Shown here piece after piece: positions 1-9,230 of a stretch of 64,000 nucleotides of DNA. The number at the start of each line of letters is the position of its first letter. The stretch's first letter is position 1. Origin of the DNA: WQUF01 sp031549885 (GTDB lineage Bacteria; Bacillota; Clostridia; Clostridiales; Clostridiaceae). The translations under genes and the position numbers were made by a program. The stretch covers positions 1-64,000 of the forward strand of contig JAVBPD010000046.1 in NCBI GenBank assembly GCA_031549885.1, in the 5' to 3' direction. Under the pieces are notes generated by a model. It was not told the DNA's origin. It did no database searches and saw only the letters and a program-made list of their open reading frames with translations.

Positions 1-1
1 A

Positions 2-364
2 AGATATGGAATAGAAGGAGTTAAAGTTTTCTTTAGATTAAAATTGTTAACAACTGAAGGAAATTTATCAATAGAAAAGCTCGATGAAAAGATAAAGCTT
101 GTTGAAAATATAACACCTCATAAAACTAGAATAACTGTGGAACTTCACAGGGAACTTGTTAATCCATTTTTAGAATATTTAAATGGATTTGTAAAAGAAA
201 AAGCAAGTAGATTTGCAGGACTTGTTTCACAAGGAAAGTTTAAATATGTGTTTAAAGTTAAATATGATGAAGAAACCATGGAATTTTATGCTGATAAAAA
301 TATAATTGACAAGAAATTGTTAAAGAAGTTAAATTCAAAAACTTGTGCAGAATTCTTTAAATAA
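2..364 (+). CDS. Unrecognised protein, C-terminal part (5' truncated by window edge)
   Basis: An open frame runs in from the left edge (first full codon at base 2) to TAA at 362-364 and encodes about 120 residues. An internal TTG at 44 has no good ribosome site, and the frame is open upstream of it, so this is the tail of a longer gene. The visible part is charged and soluble-looking, rich in Lys and Glu, with no membrane segment, signal or cysteine motif; it ends in CAEFFK. I do not recognise the family. It is the only plus-strand gene in the first 54 kb and is not part of the amino acid operon. Confidence 0.7.
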   Translation, partial: RYGIEGVKVFFRLKLLTTEGNLSIEKLDEKIKLVENITPHKTRITVELHRELVNPFLEYLNGFVKEKASRFAGLVSQGKFKYVFKVKYDEETMEFYADKNIIDKKLLKKLNSKTCAEFFK

Positions 365-575
365 TATTTACTGAATTTAAAATAAGCCAAAACTAAATAA
401 GAGCATTCTTTCATAAAACCCTTTCAAAAAAAGAAAAACATGTGAGGGTTATTCTCTATATCTAAAAACATCTATTTAAAGAACAGTGTCCTTTCTTTTA
501 AAATTTTCCCCTTGTCGATTATAAATTTAAAAGTAAATTCTGTCTTAAAATATTTTTTTAAAAATAGGAATATTT

Positions 576-605
576 TAAACTATACTTTTTTGAAGGTGTA
601 GTTTA
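576..605. repeat. Inverted repeat TAAACTATAC / GTGTAGTTTA
   Basis: The arms at 576-585 and 596-605 are complementary at 9 of 10 positions, with a 10-base T-rich spacer. It sits just beyond the leuA terminator. No flanking gene suggests an operator role, so the function is unknown. Confidence 0.45.
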
Positions 606-609
606 TGTG

Positions 610-636
610 TAAAAAAATAAGGCTTAGAAGAAAGCC
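610..636 (-). terminator. Terminator of the ilv-leu operon
   Basis: Read on the minus strand, a GGCTT/AAGCC hairpin with a 6-base loop is followed by TTATTTTTTT. An outer AAAATAAGG/CCTTATTTT pairing (about 612-664) could extend the stem. It lies about 35 bp after the leuA stop. Confidence 0.7.
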
Positions 637-671
637 AATTTTATTTCCTCTAAATCCTTATTTTAAAAATA

Positions 672-2315
672 CTATATATTAAATTTATTAACTGCACTTA
701 TAATAGCTTTTAAAGAAGACATAGTAATGCTCTTATCTATACCACACCCATAATAGCTTTTATTATCATCAGTAGATATATGAACATAAGTTATAGCTTT
801 AGATTCTGTACCTAATTCCAAAGAGTGCTCATTATAATTTAAAATTTGAAAATTCTTATTTATAAGGCTTTCTAAAGCTTTGCAAAATGAACTAATTAAT
901 CCATTACCACTTGCTAATAATTCTTTTTCAATATTATTAAATTTAATTTTACATTTAACATTTGCTAAATCATTAATATATTCTTCACTATAGGATATTA
1001 ATTCAATAGGTTTTTCAATATTTACATACTCTTTTAAGAACTCTTCATATATCCTTTCTACATTTAATTCTTCTTGATTTTTATCTGAAATACTGGTTAT
1101 TACCTTTCCAAAATCTTGTTGAATATATTTTGGTAAAGATATGCCATAATGGCTTTCTAAAATATAAGAAACTCCACCCTTTCCAGACTGGCTGTTAATC
1201 CTAATAATTGCATCGTATTCCCTTCCAACATCTTTAGGGTCGATGGGCAAATAAGGCACTTCCCAATGATTTTTGTCATTTACCTTAGCCATACCTTTTT
1301 TTATAGCATCCTGATGAGATCCTGAAAATGCAGTGTACACCAATTTGCCTGCATAAGGATGCCTTGACCCTACTTCCATGGAGGTATATCTTTCATATTT
1401 TGATATTGCTTCATTTATATTTGAAAAATCAAGCTTTGGGTTCACTCCTTGAGAAAATAAATTTAATGCTAGAGTCAAAATATCAGCATTTCCTGTTCTC
1501 TCACCATTTCCAAATAAAGTGCCCTCCACTCTCTCACCACCAGCAAGGAGTCCAAGCTCTGTAGCTGCAACTGCAGTTCCTCTGTCATTATGAGTGTGCA
1601 AGCTAAGTATTATTTTATCTCTTAATTTTATATTGTTTAAAAAATATTCAATTTGATCAGCATAAATATTTGGAGTAGACATCTCTACTGTAGCAGGTAA
1701 ATTTATGATAATCTTTTCTTTTTTATCCTTCCATATATCTATTACTTCATTGCAAATTTCAACTGCAAAATCCATTTCCGTTCCTGTAAAGCTTTCAGGT
1801 GAATATTCAAATATAAACCTATGATCTCCATATTTATTTGAAAGGTCTTTTATTAATTCTGCTCCAAAGCATGCAAGTTCAATAATTTCATCTTTGCTCT
1901 TATTAAACACCACATCTCGTTGAAGAGTTGAAGTGGAGTTATATAAATGCACAACTGCAGATCTGACTCCTTCTAAAGCTTCAAAGGTTTTCTCTATTAT
2001 TTCCTTTCGTGATTGTGTTAAAACTTGTATTGTAACATCTTCAGGAATTAAATTTTCTTCAATTAACTTTCTTGTAAAGGAAAATTCAGTTGAAGATGCT
2101 GCAGGAAATCCTATTTCAATTTGCTTAAATCCTATTTTAACTAAATATTTAAAAAAATCTATTTTATCCTGCAAATTCATAGGAATTTCCAAAGCTTGAT
2201 TCCCATCTCTTAAATCCACACTGCACCAAACTGGAGCTTCATTAATAACTTTATTTGGCCATTGTCTATTTAAAAGCTTTATACTATCATAAGGTCTATA
2301 TTTTTTATAATTCAT
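672..2315 (-). CDS. leuA: 2-isopropylmalate synthase (LeuA type 2)
   Basis: It condenses 2-ketoisovalerate with acetyl-CoA, the first committed step of leucine synthesis, in the cytoplasm. The 547 residues follow the long type-2 LeuA layout: an HMGL-like TIM barrel with the VDLRDGNQAL metal/substrate motif near residue 33 and HTHNDRG near 240, and a C-terminal regulatory domain (about 430-547) of the kind that binds leucine. It is the last gene of the operon. Its ATG shares the A of the ilvE stop (TAATG), so translation is probably coupled. Confidence 0.96.
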   Translation of the reverse strand: MNYKKYRPYDSIKLLNRQWPNKVINEAPVWCSVDLRDGNQALEIPMNLQDKIDFFKYLVKIGFKQIEIGFPAASSTEFSFTRKLIEENLIPEDVTIQVLTQSRKEIIEKTFEALEGVRSAVVHLYNSTSTLQRDVVFNKSKDEIIELACFGAELIKDLSNKYGDHRFIFEYSPESFTGTEMDFAVEICNEVIDIWKDKKEKIIINLPATVEMSTPNIYADQIEYFLNNIKLRDKIILSLHTHNDRGTAVAATELGLLAGGERVEGTLFGNGERTGNADILTLALNLFSQGVNPKLDFSNINEAISKYERYTSMEVGSRHPYAGKLVYTAFSGSHQDAIKKGMAKVNDKNHWEVPYLPIDPKDVGREYDAIIRINSQSGKGGVSYILESHYGISLPKYIQQDFGKVITSISDKNQEELNVERIYEEFLKEYVNIEKPIELISYSEEYINDLANVKCKIKFNNIEKELLASGNGLISSFCKALESLINKNFQILNYNEHSLELGTESKAITYVHISTDDNKSYYGCGIDKSITMSSLKAIISAVNKFNI

Positions 2316-3232
2316 TACTTAATCTCCATACAACAATCTTTATATCTTTCGTTTTTACACAAAGTTATTCCATTAAATATATCATTAATTTTCTTAAAAA
2401 TTTCTCCATGTTCTCCATTTCCAATGGCTCTTTTATCCACAGAAACAATACAGCTTACTTGCATTGCAGTTCCACTAAAAAATACTTCATCTGCAGAATA
2501 TAACTCGCTCCTTGCAACATTTCTCTCACATATCTCAAGACCAAGCTCATCTTTAGCTATTCTTATTACAAGGTTTCGAGTAAGCCCCTCAAGTATACAT
2601 TCAGAAAGCGCTGGAGTTATGAGTTTATTTCCCTTAACAAGGAAAATATTTTCTCCAGGACCTTCAGAAACATAGCCATCTTCTTTTAAAAATATAGCTT
2701 CATCATACCCATTCTCATGAGCTTCTAAAGTAGCTAGAGCTGAATTTACATAAGAGCCAGTGCATTTTATCCTAGTTGGTATGGCATTATCGCTTAATCT
2801 TCTAAATGAAGACACACATACTTTTAACTTATCTTCTTCTATGAATCTATTTAAAGGAGTTAGAAATATTCCAAATTTATCATTATCATTTCCCCTTAAT
2901 TCAATGCTTAAAGTGTTTGCTCCTTTAAAAGCAATAGGCCTAATATAAGTGTTGCATTTAACATTATTCTTTTTTAAAAGTTCCACTGTAATGCTGCAAA
3001 GCTCTTCTACAGTGTGATTTATCTTTAAATTCAAGACCTTACATGAATTTAGTAGCCTTTCATAATGCTCTTTAAATAAAAAACCATACATTTTATCTTC
3101 ATTTGCATCATAATAAGCCCTTATACCTTCAAAGCATCCAAGCCCGTAATTTAAAGCAACACTTCTTAAACTGATACTTGCTTCAGCATCGCTTTCATCC
3201 ATTATTTTGTGATCATAGTAAATGTAGCCCAT
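2315..3232 (-). CDS. ilvE: Branched-chain amino acid aminotransferase (class IV)
   Basis: This PLP enzyme interconverts Ile, Val and Leu with their 2-oxo acids using glutamate. The 305 residues match the family's usual length. The PLP lysine is in TRIKCTGSYVN (about residue 157), followed by the class IV signature DGYVSEGPGENIFLV and the late FFSGTAMQV loop that binds the cofactor phosphate. A GGTGGAGGG ribosome site precedes the ATG. It lies 13 bp after ilvC and overlaps leuA by one base. The context makes it the shared last step of all three branched-chain pathways. Confidence 0.95.
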   Translation of the reverse strand: MGYIYYDHKIMDESDAEASISLRSVALNYGLGCFEGIRAYYDANEDKMYGFLFKEHYERLLNSCKVLNLKINHTVEELCSITVELLKKNNVKCNTYIRPIAFKGANTLSIELRGNDNDKFGIFLTPLNRFIEEDKLKVCVSSFRRLSDNAIPTRIKCTGSYVNSALATLEAHENGYDEAIFLKEDGYVSEGPGENIFLVKGNKLITPALSECILEGLTRNLVIRIAKDELGLEICERNVARSELYSADEVFFSGTAMQVSCIVSVDKRAIGNGEHGEIFKKINDIFNGITLCKNERYKDCCMEIK

Positions 3233-3245
3233 AATATCCCTCCAC

Positions 3246-4256
3246 CTAGTTTTTATCTATTTTATTTTTACTTATCCAAGGCATCATGCTTCTAAGCTCT
3301 GCTCCAACTTTTTCAATTTGATGCTCGCTTTCCATCCTTCTTTTAGCATTAAATTTTGGACGTCCAACTCTGTTTTCAAGAAGCCAATCTTTTGCAAAAG
3401 TTCCATCTTGTATTTCAGAAAGAACCTTCTTCATCTCTTCCTTAGTTTCTTTAGTAACAATTCTCTTGCCAGTTGAGTAATCGCCATATTCTGCAGTATC
3501 AGATATGGAATACCTCATAAGCGATAACCCACCTTCATAAAGAAGGTCAACTATAAGCTTCATCTCATGTAAGCATTCAAAATATGCACTTTCAGGTTGA
3601 TAGCCAGCCTCAACTAAAGTCTCAAATCCAGTTTTAATAAGCTCTGTAACTCCACCGCATAAAACAGCCTGCTCACCAAAAAGATCAGTTTCTGTCTCTT
3701 CTTTAAATGTAGTTTCTAAAACTCCTGCCCTTGTTCCACCAATTCCTTTAGCATAAGCTAGAGCTAAATCTTTAGCGGATCCTGTGGCATCTTGGTGAAC
3801 TGCAACAAGGCATGGAACTCCAGCGCCTTCAGTATATTGCCTTCTAACTAAATGTCCAGGTCCCTTTGGCGCTATCATGAAAACATCCACATCTTTTGGA
3901 GGATTTATCTGACCAAAATGTATATTGAATCCATGAGCAAATAAAAGTGCCTTTCCAGCAGTTAAATTCTTTTCAATAGAGTTCTTATAAATATCAGCTT
4001 GTTTTTCATCAGGAGCTAAAACCATAATAATATCAGCATCGCAAGACGCTTCATCTACAGACAAAACCTTTAAACCTTGTTTCTCAGCCTTTTCCCTTGA
4101 TTTACTTCCTTCTTGCAGACCAACTACAACATTAACTCCACTTTCTTTTAAATTTAAAGCATGTGCATGACCTTGGCTTCCAAAACCTATAATTGCAACA
4201 GTTTTTCCCTTAAAAAGATCTAAATTCCCGTCTTTATCATAATATAATTTTGCCAT
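3246..4256 (-). CDS. ilvC: Ketol-acid reductoisomerase, class I
   Basis: It converts 2-acetolactate or 2-aceto-2-hydroxybutyrate to the dihydroxy acid using NADPH and Mg2+. The 336 residues are the short class I length. The N-terminal Rossmann motif is GFGSQGHAHALNL. The knotted C-terminal domain shows the metal ligands in DLFGEQAVLCGG and the ECLHEMKLIVDL helix, and SDTAEYGDY follows. The ribosome site is AGGAGG. It is placed between ilvB and ilvE, as expected from pathway order. Confidence 0.97.
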   Translation of the reverse strand: MAKLYYDKDGNLDLFKGKTVAIIGFGSQGHAHALNLKESGVNVVVGLQEGSKSREKAEKQGLKVLSVDEASCDADIIMVLAPDEKQADIYKNSIEKNLTAGKALLFAHGFNIHFGQINPPKDVDVFMIAPKGPGHLVRRQYTEGAGVPCLVAVHQDATGSAKDLALAYAKGIGGTRAGVLETTFKEETETDLFGEQAVLCGGVTELIKTGFETLVEAGYQPESAYFECLHEMKLIVDLLYEGGLSLMRYSISDTAEYGDYSTGKRIVTKETKEEMKKVLSEIQDGTFAKDWLLENRVGRPKFNAKRRMESEHQIEKVGAELRSMMPWISKNKIDKN

Positions 4257-4297
4257 TTTAATCCTCCTAAAAATTTAATTTTTATATTTTAATTTGT

Positions 4298-5965
4298 TTA
4301 TATATTGTCTTCAGTAATAATATTATTTATAGGATTTCCTGGGGCAACCATTGGAAATACCTTTTCTTCTTCCTCTATAAAGCAATCTATAACTACTGGT
4401 TTTTTTAAGCTGTAAGCTTCTTTTAATACACCTTCTAGCTTAGATTTTTCGCTAACCCTATATCCTTTAGCGCCATAACTTTCAGCTAATTTCACAAAAT
4501 CAGTTTTTCTATTTAATATACTATATAAATCTCTTCCCTCATAGAAAAAGCTTTGCCACTGCCTTACCATTCCTAAAGAGTTATTGTTTAAAATTATTAT
4601 CATAATAGGCAGATCATTGGAAACTATTGTAGCAAGCTCAGTGCAGTTCATTCCAAAGCTTCCATCTCCAGAAATTGTAATAACTCTTTTATCTTTGTTT
4701 GCAATTTGCACTCCAATAGATGCGCCAACTCCATATCCCATAGTTCCAAGGCCTAAGGAGCTTATAAAGGTTCGAGGCTTGTTAAATTTGTAATACTGAG
4801 CAGTCCACATTTGATGTTGCCCAACATCAGTGCATATTATAGCTTCATCCTTTACAACTTCTTGGAGCTTTTCAAAAAAATAACTCGGCTTTATTATACA
4901 ATTGTCCTCTAGATCAGCTTTGCCATTTAAATTTTTAAGCCTAAAAACTTCATTTTCCCATGATTTATTATTTTTCTCATTAACTAAAGGCATCAATTTT
5001 TCAAGAACCAATTTAATGTCTCCGATTACAGATGAATAAGCCTTTACATTTTTATCTATTTCAGCATCATCAATATCTATATGAAGTATTCTAGTTTTAT
5101 TTTCAAAATGATCTGCTTTGCTTATAACCCTATCAGAAAACCTAGTACCAACAGCTATTAAAAGATCACTTTCAAGCGCTGAAATATTTGAAGCCTTCGT
5201 TCCGTGCATGCCAATCATTCCAGTGTAAAGCCTGTGATTAGACGGAAATCCTCCAATGCCCATGGTAGATGTTGCAACAGGAGCATTTATCTTTTCTGCA
5301 AATTCTATTAAATACTTTGATGCATTAGATGAAATAACCCCTCCTCCTGAAAATATCATTGGAGATCTGCTGTTATTTATTAAATCTGCTGCATTTTTTA
5401 CTGAATTTATATTAACTGCATAATTTTTTTCCTTTGGTTCTTCTTTTATATAATTTGCCTTAGCTGCAGTTATATCCTTAGGTATATCTATTAAAACAGG
5501 TCCAGGCCTTCCTGACCTTGCAATGTAAAAGGCCTCCCTTACAATGTCTGCTAAATCTTCCACATCTTTAACTATATAATTATGCTTTGTAATTGGCATT
5601 GTTATGCCAGTTATATCCACCTCTTGAAAGCTATCTTTCCCAAGAAGGTTAAGCGCTACGTTTCCAGTTATTGCAACCACAGGAATGGAATCCATATAAG
5701 CTGTTGCAATACCTGTCACTAAATTTGTAGCTCCTGGCCCTGAAGTTGCAAGGCACACTCCAACCCTTCCAGTTGATCTTGCATATCCATCTGCTGCATG
5801 AGCTGCTCCTTGTTCATGAGAAACCAATATATGCTTCAGTTTATCTTGGTATTTGTAAATCTCATCATAGATATTTAAAACTGCCCCACCTGGGTAACCA
5901 AATATTGTGTCAACTCCTTGCTCTAATAAACATTCCATTAATATTTCTGCTCCACTTAAAAGCAT
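4298..5965 (-). CDS. ilvB: Acetolactate synthase, large (catalytic) subunit
   Basis: This ThDP/FAD enzyme makes acetolactate or acetohydroxybutyrate from pyruvate and 2-ketobutyrate. Near the N-terminus are IFGYPGGAVLN and the catalytic Glu in SHEQGAAHAADGYAR; the ThDP-Mg motif GDGSFGMN with its downstream Asn lies near residue 440. I start at the ATG at 5965 (MLLSGAE), 8 bases after AAGGTGG; an in-frame GTG at 5977 lies inside that ribosome site. The product is 555 residues. The small subunit is the first gene of the operon, unusually distant from the large one. Confidence 0.96.
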   Translation of the reverse strand: MLLSGAEILMECLLEQGVDTIFGYPGGAVLNIYDEIYKYQDKLKHILVSHEQGAAHAADGYARSTGRVGVCLATSGPGATNLVTGIATAYMDSIPVVAITGNVALNLLGKDSFQEVDITGITMPITKHNYIVKDVEDLADIVREAFYIARSGRPGPVLIDIPKDITAAKANYIKEEPKEKNYAVNINSVKNAADLINNSRSPMIFSGGGVISSNASKYLIEFAEKINAPVATSTMGIGGFPSNHRLYTGMIGMHGTKASNISALESDLLIAVGTRFSDRVISKADHFENKTRILHIDIDDAEIDKNVKAYSSVIGDIKLVLEKLMPLVNEKNNKSWENEVFRLKNLNGKADLEDNCIIKPSYFFEKLQEVVKDEAIICTDVGQHQMWTAQYYKFNKPRTFISSLGLGTMGYGVGASIGVQIANKDKRVITISGDGSFGMNCTELATIVSNDLPIMIIILNNNSLGMVRQWQSFFYEGRDLYSILNRKTDFVKLAESYGAKGYRVSEKSKLEGVLKEAYSLKKPVVIDCFIEEEEKVFPMVAPGNPINNIITEDNI

Positions 5966-5978
5966 AAAATTCACCACC

Positions 5979-7637
5979 TTATTTTAATATTGCTCCCTTG
6001 CTTGCAGATGTAACAAGCTTAGCATATCTTGCTAAATACCCATCTTTAATTTTAGGTTCAATAGGTTTAAATGATTTTAATCTTTCATTTATGACATCTT
6101 CAGAAATCATAAGCTCTATACTTCCATTTGGTATATCTATTTTAATTAAATCTCCTTCTTTAACAATGCCAATTACCCCACCTTCAGATGCTTCAGGGGA
6201 TATGTGTCCTATGGCAGCTCCTCTTGTAGCACCAGAAAATCTCCCATCAGTAATAAGCGCAACATCTTTATCAAGTCCCATTCCAGCAAGCGCTGATGTT
6301 GGAGATAGCATTTCTCTCATCCCTGGCCCACCTTTTGGCCCTTCATACCTAATAACTACAACATCGCCTTTATTAATCTTTCTATTCATTATAGCTTCAT
6401 AGGCTTCTTCTTCTGAATTAAAAACCCTTGCAGGCCCTTCATGTTGTAACATATTAGGTGCTACAGCTGCTTTTTTTACTACGCATCCATCCTTTGCTAT
6501 ATTTCCTTTTAAAACAGCAATACCGCCATTTTTACTATAAGGATTTGAAATATCTCTTATTACACTGTTGCAAGTAACTTTAGCTTCTTTAATATTTTCT
6601 TCTAAATCCTTTCCTGTAGCAGTTATGCAATTTAAATTCAACAGATTCTTTTTAGATAATTCCTTTTCAACTGCTAAAACTCCACCAGCATAATATAGAT
6701 CGTAAACATAGTGATCTCCTGAAGGGCTTAACCTACATAGGTTTGGAGTGATCAAGCTTATTTCATTTACTAAATTTAAATCAAAATTAACCTTTGCTTC
6801 ATTTGCAATTGCGGTTAAATGGAGCACGCTATTTGTAGAACATCCAAGAGCCATATCTACAGCTATAGCATTTCTTATCGATTTTTCATTAATAATATCT
6901 CTAGGTTTAATATCATTTTCTAAAAGCTCCATTATCTTCATTCCAGCTAATTTTGCAAGTCTAATTCTTTCTGAATAAACAGCTGGTATTGTACCATTGC
7001 CAGGAAGTGCGATTCCTAAAACCTCAGATAAACAGTTCATAGAATTTGCTGTAAACATTCCTGAGCAAGACCCACAGGTTGGGCACACATTATCTTCAAT
7101 ATATTTTAATTCTTCATCTGTCATATTTTTATTGGCATGAGCTCCAACAGCCTCAAAAATAATAGATAACCCTACATCGCTGCCATTGCATTTGCCAGGA
7201 AGCATTGGTCCCCCACTTATTAATATGCTGGGAATGTTTACTCTTAAGGCTCCCATTATCATTCCAGGAACAATTTTATCGCAATTTGGTATTAAAACCA
7301 GTGCATCAAATCCATGTGCTATTGCCATGCATTCTATAGAGTCAGCTATTATCTCCCTTGTAGCTAGAGAATAATTCATACCAATATGTCCCATGGCTAT
7401 TCCATCACAAACTCCTATGGATGGGAATACAAAAGGAGTTCCTCCTGACATAAGTATTCCTGTTTTAACTGCTTCTGTTATTTTATCTAAATTTATATGT
7501 CCAGGAATGATGTCATTTTGAGCATTTACAATTCCTATAATAGGCCTTTTTAATTCTTCATCTGTAATACCTGATGCTTTAAAAAGGGACCTATGAGGAG
7601 ATTTTTCTGGGCCTTTTTTTACTCTATCGCTAATCAT
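5979..7637 (-). CDS. ilvD: Dihydroxy-acid dehydratase
   Basis: This Fe-S dehydratase makes 2-oxo acids from dihydroxy acids in Ile and Val synthesis. The 552 residues are standard. Cluster cysteines are visible in LIPNCDKIVPG and CPTCGSCSGMFTANSMNCL, and GRFSGATRG, typical of the family, lies in the C-terminal half. GGAGG stands 6 bases before the ATG. The gap to ilvB is 13 bp. It depends on Fe-S assembly; the isc genes at 52-54 kb lie in the same window. Confidence 0.97.
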   Translation of the reverse strand: MISDRVKKGPEKSPHRSLFKASGITDEELKRPIIGIVNAQNDIIPGHINLDKITEAVKTGILMSGGTPFVFPSIGVCDGIAMGHIGMNYSLATREIIADSIECMAIAHGFDALVLIPNCDKIVPGMIMGALRVNIPSILISGGPMLPGKCNGSDVGLSIIFEAVGAHANKNMTDEELKYIEDNVCPTCGSCSGMFTANSMNCLSEVLGIALPGNGTIPAVYSERIRLAKLAGMKIMELLENDIKPRDIINEKSIRNAIAVDMALGCSTNSVLHLTAIANEAKVNFDLNLVNEISLITPNLCRLSPSGDHYVYDLYYAGGVLAVEKELSKKNLLNLNCITATGKDLEENIKEAKVTCNSVIRDISNPYSKNGGIAVLKGNIAKDGCVVKKAAVAPNMLQHEGPARVFNSEEEAYEAIMNRKINKGDVVVIRYEGPKGGPGMREMLSPTSALAGMGLDKDVALITDGRFSGATRGAAIGHISPEASEGGVIGIVKEGDLIKIDIPNGSIELMISEDVINERLKSFKPIEPKIKDGYLARYAKLVTSASKGAILK

Positions 7638-7657
7638 ATTTTACCTCCTTATATAAA

Positions 7658-8716
7658 TCAGATGTTTTCTTTTACTAAATCGCCCATTTTTAAAGTATCT
7701 ACTAAAGTTTTTCCGCTGCTCATTATATCTTTAGTTCTATATCCACTTTCTAAAACTTTTAAAACTGCTTTTTCTATAGCTTCTCCTTCTTTTATAAGTG
7801 AAAAGCTGTATTTTAGCATCATAGCTAAAGATAAAATAGTTGCAAGTGGATTTGCAATTTTTTGACCTGCAATATCTGGTGCACTTCCATGTATTGGTTC
7901 ATACATTCCAATATTGTTATCTCCAAGGCTTGCTGATGGAAGCATTCCAATGGATCCTGTTATCATGCTTGCTTCATCTGATAAAATGTCTCCAAACATG
8001 TTGCTTGTCAATATAACATCAAATTGACCAGGGTCTCTTATAATTTGCATTGAAGCATTGTCAACATACATATGAGAAAGCTTAACTTCAGGGTACTCTT
8101 TATGAACTAAAAGAACACATTCTCTCCAAAATCTTGAGCTTTCAAGTACATTGGCTTTATCCACTGAACATACTCTCTTTTTCCTCTTCATAGCTAAATC
8201 AAATGCTACCCTTGCTATTCTTTCAACTTCTAGTTTTGTATATTTTTCTGTATCAAAACCATAATCCAATCCTCTACCTTTTTCCCCAAAGTATATTCCG
8301 CCAGTTAGCTCTCTAACTACCATTAAATCTAAACTATCTTTTATTATGGAATCTTTTAAAGGACATGCTTCCTTTAATGGTTCATATAAAGTAGCTGGCC
8401 TTAAATTAGCATATAAATTAAGTCCTGCTCTAAGCTCTAAAAGTCCTGCCTCCGGCCTTCTACCATTTTTAGGATTATCCCATTTAGGACCGCCTAAAGC
8501 TCCTAAAATAACAGCATGACTTTTTTTACAAGTTTCGAGGGTTTCTTTAGGAAGTGGGTCACCATATTCATCAATGGCAGCACCTCCTGCAAGCACATAA
8601 TTATAATTAAATTTATGATTAAATTTTTCTGCTACCTTATTTAAAACCTTTATTCCTTCATCAACAACTTCAGGCCCAATTCCGTCTCCTCTAATTACTG
8701 CAATATTCTTCTCCAT
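7658..8716 (-). CDS. leuB: 3-isopropylmalate dehydrogenase
   Basis: It carries out NAD-dependent oxidative decarboxylation of 3-isopropylmalate, and also of 3-methylmalate in the citramalate route to isoleucine. The 352 residues fit. Visible motifs are GDGIGPEVVDEG at the N-terminus, LGALGGPKWD, the substrate-binding LLELRAGLNLYANLRP, RELTGGIYFG, and NMFGDILSDEASM for the metal. It sits 11 bp after leuD with an AGGAG ribosome site. Confidence 0.97.
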   Translation of the reverse strand: MEKNIAVIRGDGIGPEVVDEGIKVLNKVAEKFNHKFNYNYVLAGGAAIDEYGDPLPKETLETCKKSHAVILGALGGPKWDNPKNGRRPEAGLLELRAGLNLYANLRPATLYEPLKEACPLKDSIIKDSLDLMVVRELTGGIYFGEKGRGLDYGFDTEKYTKLEVERIARVAFDLAMKRKKRVCSVDKANVLESSRFWRECVLLVHKEYPEVKLSHMYVDNASMQIIRDPGQFDVILTSNMFGDILSDEASMITGSIGMLPSASLGDNNIGMYEPIHGSAPDIAGQKIANPLATILSLAMMLKYSFSLIKEGEAIEKAVLKVLESGYRTKDIMSSGKTLVDTLKMGDLVKENI

Positions 8717-8727
8717 AATTTTACTCC

Positions 8728-9219
8728 TTAATTCTCTTTGTTTTTTATATATCCAATTAAGCCATTATTTTTAATTATTTCCTGCATAAATTCTGGAAAG
8801 GCCTCAGCTTTGTATTCCTTATTTTTAGTCAAGTTTTTTATAATTCCAGTGCTAAAATCAACAAAAACTTCATCCTTATCATCTATATCGTTTGAAGCTT
8901 CTTCACATTCTAATATAGGAAGTCCTATGTTTATTGAATTTCTAAAAAATATTCTTGCAAATGTAGATGCAATTACACAGCTTACTCCGCTATTTTTAAT
9001 TACAGTGGGAGCATGCTCTCTTGAAGACCCACATCCAAAATTCCTTTTAGCAACTATAATGTCACCTTTTTTAACTTTTTTTATAAAATCCTTATCTATA
9101 TCTTCCATACAGTGCTCTGTTAATTCATTTAAATCAGCAATGTTTAAATACCTAGCTGGAATAATCACATCTGTATCCACATTGTCGCCATATTTAAAAA
9201 CTTTCCCCTTTGCATTCAT
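8728..9219 (-). CDS. leuD: 3-isopropylmalate dehydratase, small subunit
   Basis: This is the swivelling domain of isopropylmalate isomerase and pairs with LeuC. The 163 residues match the short bacterial/archaeal type of LeuD. KYGDNVDTDVIIPARYL lies near the start and GCGSSREHAP near residue 62, where Ser and Arg contact substrate. With LeuC it also converts citramalate to 3-methylmalate. GGAGG precedes the ATG; spacing to leuC is 11 bp. Confidence 0.96.
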   Translation of the reverse strand: MNAKGKVFKYGDNVDTDVIIPARYLNIADLNELTEHCMEDIDKDFIKKVKKGDIIVAKRNFGCGSSREHAPTVIKNSGVSCVIASTFARIFFRNSINIGLPILECEEASNDIDDKDEVFVDFSTGIIKNLTKNKEYKAEAFPEFMQEIIKNNGLIGYIKNKEN

Positions 9220-9230
9220 AAAAAAACCTC

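Larger units (their letters stand above)
365..671. other. Intergenic region, 307 bp, with inverted repeats only
   Basis: No gene is seen here. It lies between the plus-strand gene end and the minus-strand leuA end. It holds a weak inverted repeat AACCCT/AGGGTT (417-450, 22-base loop) that might end the plus-strand gene, a 10-bp inverted repeat at 576-605, and the operon terminator at 610-636. Confidence 0.6.

Noticed and set aside
5998..6402. 134-codon plus-strand frame opposite ilvD
   Set aside because: Antisense shadow of a well-supported gene; hydrophobic composition comes from reverse-complemented codons.
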